Both the position numbers and the translations under genes were made by a program. The notes below the pieces were generated by a model. That model was not told the origin of the DNA, searched no databases, and was given only the letters and a program-made list of their open reading frames with translations. This document shows positions 15,300 to 19,510 of a stretch of DNA of 19,510 bases, piece after piece (position 1 is the stretch's first letter; each line of letters opens with the position of its first letter). This DNA comes from Bryobacterales bacterium (lineage in GTDB: Bacteria; Acidobacteriota; Terriglobia; Bryobacterales; Bryobacteraceae). The stretch covers positions 22,971 to 42,480 of the forward strand of contig PLMF01000435.1 of assembly GCA_003142355.1 (NCBI GenBank), given 5' to 3'.

Positions 15300-15669
15300 T
15301 CCGCGGGCTCCTTTCTTCGGTTTCGTCCTTCACGTCGCCGCTGTATCTTGCCGTCCTGTGGGCGTGCGCGGGCGTTTCGTCGCGCCCGATGCGCAACCGA
15401 GGCGAATCCGATAGCAGCCAACACGCTCACGTGCTTACATCATACGCTGTTGGACGGATGGGATAGAAGGGCCACAGGGAAATCGCGAGCCAAGGGTGAC
15501 CTCCGCGAGCACGAGGCGGGGCGTAAGCATCAAAATCGCCGAAGAATACGAGGCGGAGGGCGGCAGGCTGCTCTCCCGCGAAGAAATGGCACCGGAGTGG
15601 CTGAACGCCGGGCAACCGCAGACTGCTTTGGGCGGCATGCACCTGTTCAGAGCCGGCGGGGGTAGCCGA
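15300..15669. other. Spacer between the hsdM-hsdS fusion and the toxin-antitoxin pair
   Basis: About 370 bp without a convincing gene. On the minus strand TATGAT (plus-strand ATCATA, 15439-15444) is a possible -10 box for the antitoxin gene, but no good -35 lies upstream of it. A plus-strand frame (from GTG at 15496) gives a natural-looking piece (IAEEYEAEGGRLLSREEMAP), but it then runs antisense through the hsdS part. It could be a gene remnant left when the toxin-antitoxin pair arrived, or chance. Confidence 0.4.
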
Positions 15670-18528
15670 TCATGCGAGGGCCTCGAGTTGCTTTTCGTGA
15701 CGGTGGATGTCGAGTTGGCCGGTGACGGCAGCGGTAATCAGACTCTGTTGCAGTTCGAAAAGGAGACCTCCGGAGACGGGAGCGCCCGTGAGGGCTTCAG
15801 CCGGAGGGTACAATCGGCTTACGAGACCCAAGTGCGTATCGAGATACGCGCCTATCTGTGCTTGTACACCCCTCGGCGGCAAGAGAACTTCAAATTTGCG
15901 GAGGTCAGCTTGGAACAGGTGCGGCACGCCCATTCCGCCCTTCATTCGACTTACCAGCAATTGGAACGGGTGCGACCGGAAGAGGTAATACAAATACACG
16001 CTGTCGAGGGCGGCCGACGGCCGGACGACGGCAATGGAGCTATTGACAGTGGCAGGTGCGGGCAACTGCCTCACAACGTTACAGATTCCGAGCGTCGACC
16101 CGTCCTTTGCGATGAGCACATCACCAACCTCGAGCATTATTTCGGGTGACTCGACATATCTTTCGCGCGTGATGTGGTTGACGTTCTCGAAGTCGATTTC
16201 ACTTTCCTTTATGTTCGGCGTCGACAGAAAGATGTATCCTTCATCGACATATTCTTCGGCCTTGAGCCCCTTCCAGCCCAGCCTGGCTTTGACCGTGGCG
16301 AGGAAGCCGAGCTTGTTGCGGCTCCAGCCGGCCGGTAGCCGTACCTGAGCGAAGTTGCAGGGGGCCGATGTTTCTGGCCTTCCCAAAGCGGCTACCAGGT
16401 TGTTGAGTGCGACCCGAAGGATCGCCTCTGATTGCTCTATGCGAACGACGACTGTCTGGATCGACGGCAACACCTGTTCCCGAAAGAACAGTTGGGTGAA
16501 CGGGATGTCGTAACCGACCTTCGTTTTGCTTTCGTCAATCCAGGCGTCCGGGACGTGGGGTTTGACTTCGCGGTCGAAGTAGGCGTGGATGTCCTCTTTC
16601 AATGGGACGTTTTCGGTGTCGCGGAGGTCGGGATCGGGTTCGGGGTTGCCGTCGGGATTCAGGCAGATTTCGGCGGTCTCGTCGAGTTCGCCTAGGGCGG
16701 AGAGGACGGCTTTGCGGAGGGGCGCGGGGATGCGGAGGCCGTTCGCGTCGAGGGCGGCATCCAGGGCGATCTCGAAATCGGGGCGGCTCTTCCAAACGGT
16801 GCCGGGCGGGTGGGATGTGGTGTCCATCGCGACCGGATCTTCCGCCCCTGACGGGGCTTGCGTGGTTTCGGATTCAACCCATGGCTTGCGCCATGGGCTA
16901 TTTTCCGACGCCCCTACGGGGCTGGCGGAGAGCGATGCGAGACAGGCGAGCAGATCCTTCTGCAATTGCAGGCCGGCTTCGATTTCGGCGGCGGCCTCCT
17001 TGCCTTTCTTCTTGGAAGTGGCGAGAGCCTCGAACGGGCGGGAGATTTTGAGGGCTTCGATGCGCTCGGGGGTGACGGCGAAGCTCAGGCGCAAGGGGCG
17101 TTCGACCGTGATCTTACGGAAAGCGAAATCGTCGTTGTCGAAGATCTTGCAGTGCTCGCCTTCCTGAAACTCGCCGTAGATGCGAGTGATTTCGGCGATC
17201 TGGTCGGGGTCGCCGATTTGGTTGCGCTTGTTGCCGAGACTCTTGCGCATCTTGCGGTAGAAATCGACCGCGTTGATGAGCTGGATTCTGCCCTTGCGCT
17301 CGCGCGCCTTGCGGTTGGTGACGATCCAGATGTAAGTACTGATGCCGGTGTTGTAGAAGAGTTGGTCGGGGAGGGCGACGATGGCCTCCAGCCAGTCGTT
17401 CTCGATAATCCAGCGGCGGATTTCGCTTTCGCCGGAACCGGCGTCGCCGGTGAAGAGGGGCGATCCGTTGAAGACGATGCCGATGCGGGAGCCCTGGCGG
17501 TCCCTGTGGGCGTAGGGCTGCATCTTGGAAATCATGTGCTGGAGAAAGAGGAACGATCCATCGTTGATGCGCGGGTAGCCGGGGCCAAAGCGGCCGTCGT
17601 AACCCTGGTTGTCGTGCTCTTTGACTACCGTGTCCTTTTCGGGTTCCCACTTCACGCCGAAGGGCGGGTTGGCTAGCATGTAGTGGAATTTGTGATCGGG
17701 GAGATAGTCTTCGGTCTTGCCGTCGCCGAGGGTGTCGCCGAATTTGATGTTGTCGAGCGGGTTGCCCTTGATGAGCATGTCGGCGCAGCAGATGGCGTAG
17801 GCTTCGGGGTTGTAGTCCTGCCCGAAGAGGATGAGCTGGGCGTCGGGGTTGAGGTGGTGGAGGTGCTCGGACCCGACGGTGAGCATGCCGCCGGTGCCGC
17901 AGGTGGGGTCGTAGAGGGTGCGGATGATGCCCTTGTGGGTGAGGATGTCGTCATCGGGGTCGAACAGGATGTTGACCATGAGCTTGATGACTTCGCGCGG
18001 GGTGAAGTGGTCGCCGGCCTCTTCGTTGGCGGCTTCGTTGAATTTGCGGACCAGCTCTTCGAAGACGAGGCCCATCTGGTGGTTGGGGACGGCTTCGGGA
18101 TGGAGGTCGACGGCGGCGAACTTGGAAACGACGAGGAAGAGGCGGTTGGATTTATCGAGCTTGGCGACGTGATCGTCGAAGCCGAAGTATTCGAAGATGG
18201 CGCGGACGTTGGGGGAGAAACTGCGAATGTATTTGAGGAGGTTGGGGGCGATGTTGTTGGAGTCGCCCTTGAGCCGCTCGAAATCGAGCTTGCTGGTGTT
18301 GTAGAAGCTCTGGCGGGCGGCTTTGCGGAGGAGTGCGTCGGCGGCTTTACCTCCCCACTTCTTCTGGGTTTCGAGGACCTGTTGTTTGGTGGGATCGAGG
18401 ACGCAGTCGAGGCGGCGGAGGACGGTCATGGGGAGCATGACTTTGCGATACTCGGGCGGGCGGTAGGGACCGCGGAGGGTATCGGCGATGTCCCAGATGA
18501 GATTAACTTTGTCGCTGAAGTGATCCAT
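15670..18528 (-). CDS. hsdM: Fused type I methyltransferase and specificity subunits (HsdM-HsdS) with one target-recognition domain
   Basis: A 952-residue single protein. Residues about 1-150 are the helical HsdM N-terminal domain (DHFSDKVNLIWDIADTLRG). About 150-500 is the N6-adenine methyltransferase, with HFTPREVIKLMV (174-185), the S-adenosylmethionine motif DPTCGTGGML (207-216) and catalytic NPPF (287-290). About 640-682 is a typical HsdM end (HVPDAWIDESKTKVGYDIPF). Without a stop the chain continues into a helix (about 683-716), one target-recognition domain (RLPAGWSRNKLGF at 730-742 to LLPPRG at 882-887) and the standard HsdS ending LLFELQQSLITAAVTGQLDI (922-941). Full HsdS proteins carry two recognition domains; this has one, so two copies may pair. 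Residues about 536-562 come from a palindromic repeat. GGAAG lies 10 bases before the ATG. Confidence 0.9.
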   Translation of the reverse strand: MDHFSDKVNLIWDIADTLRGPYRPPEYRKVMLPMTVLRRLDCVLDPTKQQVLETQKKWGGKAADALLRKAARQSFYNTSKLDFERLKGDSNNIAPNLLKYIRSFSPNVRAIFEYFGFDDHVAKLDKSNRLFLVVSKFAAVDLHPEAVPNHQMGLVFEELVRKFNEAANEEAGDHFTPREVIKLMVNILFDPDDDILTHKGIIRTLYDPTCGTGGMLTVGSEHLHHLNPDAQLILFGQDYNPEAYAICCADMLIKGNPLDNIKFGDTLGDGKTEDYLPDHKFHYMLANPPFGVKWEPEKDTVVKEHDNQGYDGRFGPGYPRINDGSFLFLQHMISKMQPYAHRDRQGSRIGIVFNGSPLFTGDAGSGESEIRRWIIENDWLEAIVALPDQLFYNTGISTYIWIVTNRKARERKGRIQLINAVDFYRKMRKSLGNKRNQIGDPDQIAEITRIYGEFQEGEHCKIFDNDDFAFRKITVERPLRLSFAVTPERIEALKISRPFEALATSKKKGKEAAAEIEAGLQLQKDLLACLASLSASPVGASENSPWRKPWVESETTQAPSGAEDPVAMDTTSHPPGTVWKSRPDFEIALDAALDANGLRIPAPLRKAVLSALGELDETAEICLNPDGNPEPDPDLRDTENVPLKEDIHAYFDREVKPHVPDAWIDESKTKVGYDIPFTQLFFREQVLPSIQTVVVRIEQSEAILRVALNNLVAALGRPETSAPCNFAQVRLPAGWSRNKLGFLATVKARLGWKGLKAEEYVDEGYIFLSTPNIKESEIDFENVNHITRERYVESPEIMLEVGDVLIAKDGSTLGICNVVRQLPAPATVNSSIAVVRPSAALDSVYLYYLFRSHPFQLLVSRMKGGMGVPHLFQADLRKFEVLLPPRGVQAQIGAYLDTHLGLVSRLYPPAEALTGAPVSGGLLFELQQSLITAAVTGQLDIHRHEKQLEALA
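16844..16922. repeat. Three-hairpin palindromic repeat inside the hsdM-hsdS coding sequence
   Basis: In order: GCCCC-TGAC-GGGGC (16844-16857), CCCATGGC-TTGC-GCCATGGG (16878-16897) and GCCCC-TAC-GGGGC (16910-16922). All three stems are perfect, and the outer two are near copies of each other. The element is read through in frame and encodes about 27 residues (536-562, including NSPWRKPWVESETT) with a composition unlike the rest of the methyltransferase, in a linker between conserved parts. This layout (GC hairpins around a central hairpin) resembles dispersed intergenic repeats, here accommodated within a gene. Confidence 0.75.
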
Positions 18529-18900
18529 GGAGTCGTGTCTTCCGTCAGGGCCGGACGGGGCTCCTCGCGGCCGTCTGGGCTTTCATGTGCCGTGAGCATC
18601 CATATTAACGGCTGGCACTAGGGAATGCCAGATGACCCTATGTCATTGTGTCAACATGGCAAGTCCGGTGTTGGATGGTAGCAGCCTGTCGGCCAAGGCG
18701 GATAGAACCTCACAAATGCGCTTGCGGGCCTTCGCTCCTGAGTATCAGAATTCACGCTGAAAAAGAATTTCACCCTGCGCTTTTCCTGATTGGCCGGTTT
18801 CCATTCACAACTTTTTCAGAATTCCTATCTCCCATCCTCTCAATAACATGCCGATCTCCCCCGCCTTCCCCCCGCCCACCCCCATGCTACTCTCAAATTT
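18529..18900. other. Intergenic region upstream of the M-S fusion, rich in inverted repeats, no gene
   Basis: Seen here: a leader hairpin with arms CCGGACGG (18551-18558) and CCGTCTGG (18571-18578), 7 of 8 bases pairing; TGGCA and TGCCA (18613-18617 / 18626-18630); ATGAC-CCTAT-GTCAT (18632-18646); and CTGAAAAAG with CTTTTTCAG (18757-18765 / 18811-18819), the last pair overlapping a direct repeat TCAGAATTC (18745-18753 and 18816-18824). The A+T-richer part (18740-18835) could hold the promoter of the plus-strand gene. No open frame here looks coding. Confidence 0.5.
18649..18654 (-). promoter_or_regulatory. Candidate -35 box (TTGACA) for the hsdM-hsdS gene
   Basis: On the minus strand this is a perfect TTGACA, 120 bases before the ATG at 18528. 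No good -10 box follows at 16-18 bp (the best is TGGCAT). The inverted repeat ATGAC/GTCAT lies exactly in the spacer, where a repressor could act. The promoter call is weak. Confidence 0.3.
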
Positions 18901-18929
18901 GGACAGGCCTCCCGCCTGTCCTTTTTTTT
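18901..18929 (+). terminator. Perfect intrinsic-terminator-like hairpin with T-run
   Basis: GGACAGGC-CTCCC-GCCTGTCC (18901-18921) followed by eight T (18922-18929) is a textbook Rho-independent terminator for plus-strand transcription. No plus-strand gene ends upstream within this intergenic region, and the next gene's ATG begins at the very next base (18930). It may be an attenuator or a mobile palindrome that happens to carry a T-run. Confidence 0.75.
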
Positions 18930-19510
18930 ATGTCAACCATCAAACAAATCGCGGCGAATCGTCTGAACGCTTTGCGTTCCTCCGGCCCTCGCTCCGTTGC
19001 GGGCAGGGCCGTCTCCAGCATGAATGCTCTCCAATCCGGCATTGACGCCAAATCCAACGTCATCCGCGGCGAAGACCCCGCCGCCCTTGAAACCCTTACC
19101 CGGGAATATCGCGAGCGATTCCTTCCCGCCACCCCCGAAGAACGCCTCCTCGTCGATATCCTCATCCACGACGAGTGGCTGCTCCGCCGCTTTCGCAGAA
19201 TCGATGCCGAGCTCCTCGAATGCGAAATCCAGGATGCCTGGACTCCCAAAAACGACTGTGCCGCCGGCCAGGCCTTCATCCGCGGCCAAACCGCCTTCAG
19301 CCGCCTCCAGCGTCGCATCGATTGCACCGAGCGCTCCTACCACCGCTCCCTCGAAACCCTCGGCTTCCTCTGCCAGAACCCCGACCCTCCGCCTCCTCCA
19401 GTCGATGACCAGATCTTGGAAGAGCCGGCAGACCCGCCGCATCCCCCCTCTCCGCCCGATCCCGCCCCAATTGCCCCCTCCACTCCACCTCCGGCCCCGG
19501 ACGTAACCCC
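18930..19510 (+). CDS. Hypothetical protein of the 'KQIAANR.NA' family, 3' end outside the window
   Basis: The frame is open from the ATG at 18930 to the end of the window (193 codons), so the stop lies beyond it. The N-terminus STIKQIAANRLNALRSSGPR, then GRAVSSMNALQSG and VIRGEDPAALETL, matches a pattern I know from proteins that occur in many copies in acidobacterial genomes and have no assigned function. The middle (residues about 60-145) is helical, rich in Arg, Leu and Glu (ERLLVDILIHDEWLLRRFRR). The part from residue 152 is a Pro-rich tail (PDPPPPPVDD and further). No ribosome binding site can exist in the usual place, because the eight T of a terminator-like hairpin immediately precede the ATG. 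A later in-frame ATG at residue 31 would lose the family motif. Confidence 0.75.
   Translation, partial: MSTIKQIAANRLNALRSSGPRSVAGRAVSSMNALQSGIDAKSNVIRGEDPAALETLTREYRERFLPATPEERLLVDILIHDEWLLRRFRRIDAELLECEIQDAWTPKNDCAAGQAFIRGQTAFSRLQRRIDCTERSYHRSLETLGFLCQNPDPPPPPVDDQILEEPADPPHPPSPPDPAPIAPSTPPPAPDVT

Noticed and set aside
15496..16149. 217-codon plus-strand frame beginning in the spacer after hsdS
   Set aside because: Most of it is antisense to the HsdS part. The first 55 codons look somewhat natural, so the spacer entry mentions it, but there is not enough to call a gene.
17683..18621. 312-codon plus-strand open frame across the methyltransferase
   Set aside because: Same kind of antisense shadow; the minus-strand protein has the DPTCGTGG and NPPF motifs.
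18848..19045. Plus-strand frames at 18848 and 19024 at the right edge
   Set aside because: They are out of frame with the conserved KQIAANR-type protein starting at 18930 and give Pro/Ser/Arg-rich shadows.
1..19510. CRISPR array, prophage genes, rRNA
   Set aside because: No regularly spaced repeats, no phage structural or integrase genes, and no rRNA-like segments were seen on reading through.

Overview
The window is GC-rich bacterial chromosomal DNA, most likely from an acidobacterium of the Bryobacterales / Candidatus Solibacter lineage. The main clue is the C-terminal module of the secreted protease at 2084-4627, which I recognise as the domain named after Solibacter (TIGR03437). Supporting clues are a PEP-CTERM sorting signal, a gene of the 'KQIAANR.NA' family (18930 onward), several kinds of palindromic repeats, and DUF5060-type secreted glycoside hydrolases. 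No rRNA, tRNA or CRISPR array was seen. Identifications come from reading translations and motifs by eye; no database search was run.

Left part (1-8290), housekeeping and secreted functions. It opens with the 3' part of an Nramp metal transporter fused to a universal-stress-protein (Usp) domain. Next comes a translationally coupled pair, a small exported protein and a large matrixin-type protease with a Solibacter C-terminal domain, and then an exported cupin. On the minus strand a secreted glycoside-hydrolase-like protein overlaps tsaB by 4 bp (GTGA). A flavin reductase gene diverges from the hydrolase across an intergenic region that carries two adjacent perfect hairpins.

Middle part (8303-10699), a broken gene. 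A periplasmic esterase (PF00756-like) is split in two by 1224 bp of DNA. A 9-bp direct repeat flanks that DNA exactly, and removing the insert plus one repeat copy restores the esterase reading frame. The insert is visibly more A+T-rich. It carries a PEP-CTERM protein gene and what may be the 3' tail of another gene, but no transposase and no terminal inverted repeats that I can see.

Right part (10877-18528), a compact defence island. It contains a HigB-like toxin / Xre-type antitoxin pair on the plus strand behind a perfect 14-bp palindrome, and a type I restriction-modification locus on the minus strand. The transcription order of that locus is hsdM-hsdS fusion, then a second antitoxin/toxin pair (RelE/ParE-like), then hsdR. 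The M-S fusion is one 952-residue protein with one target-recognition domain. A three-hairpin palindromic repeat is embedded in frame in its coding sequence.

Right edge (18529-19510). An intergenic region rich in inverted repeats is followed by a textbook intrinsic terminator hairpin. This directly abuts the ATG of an open-ended gene of the KQIAANR family, which runs off the window.
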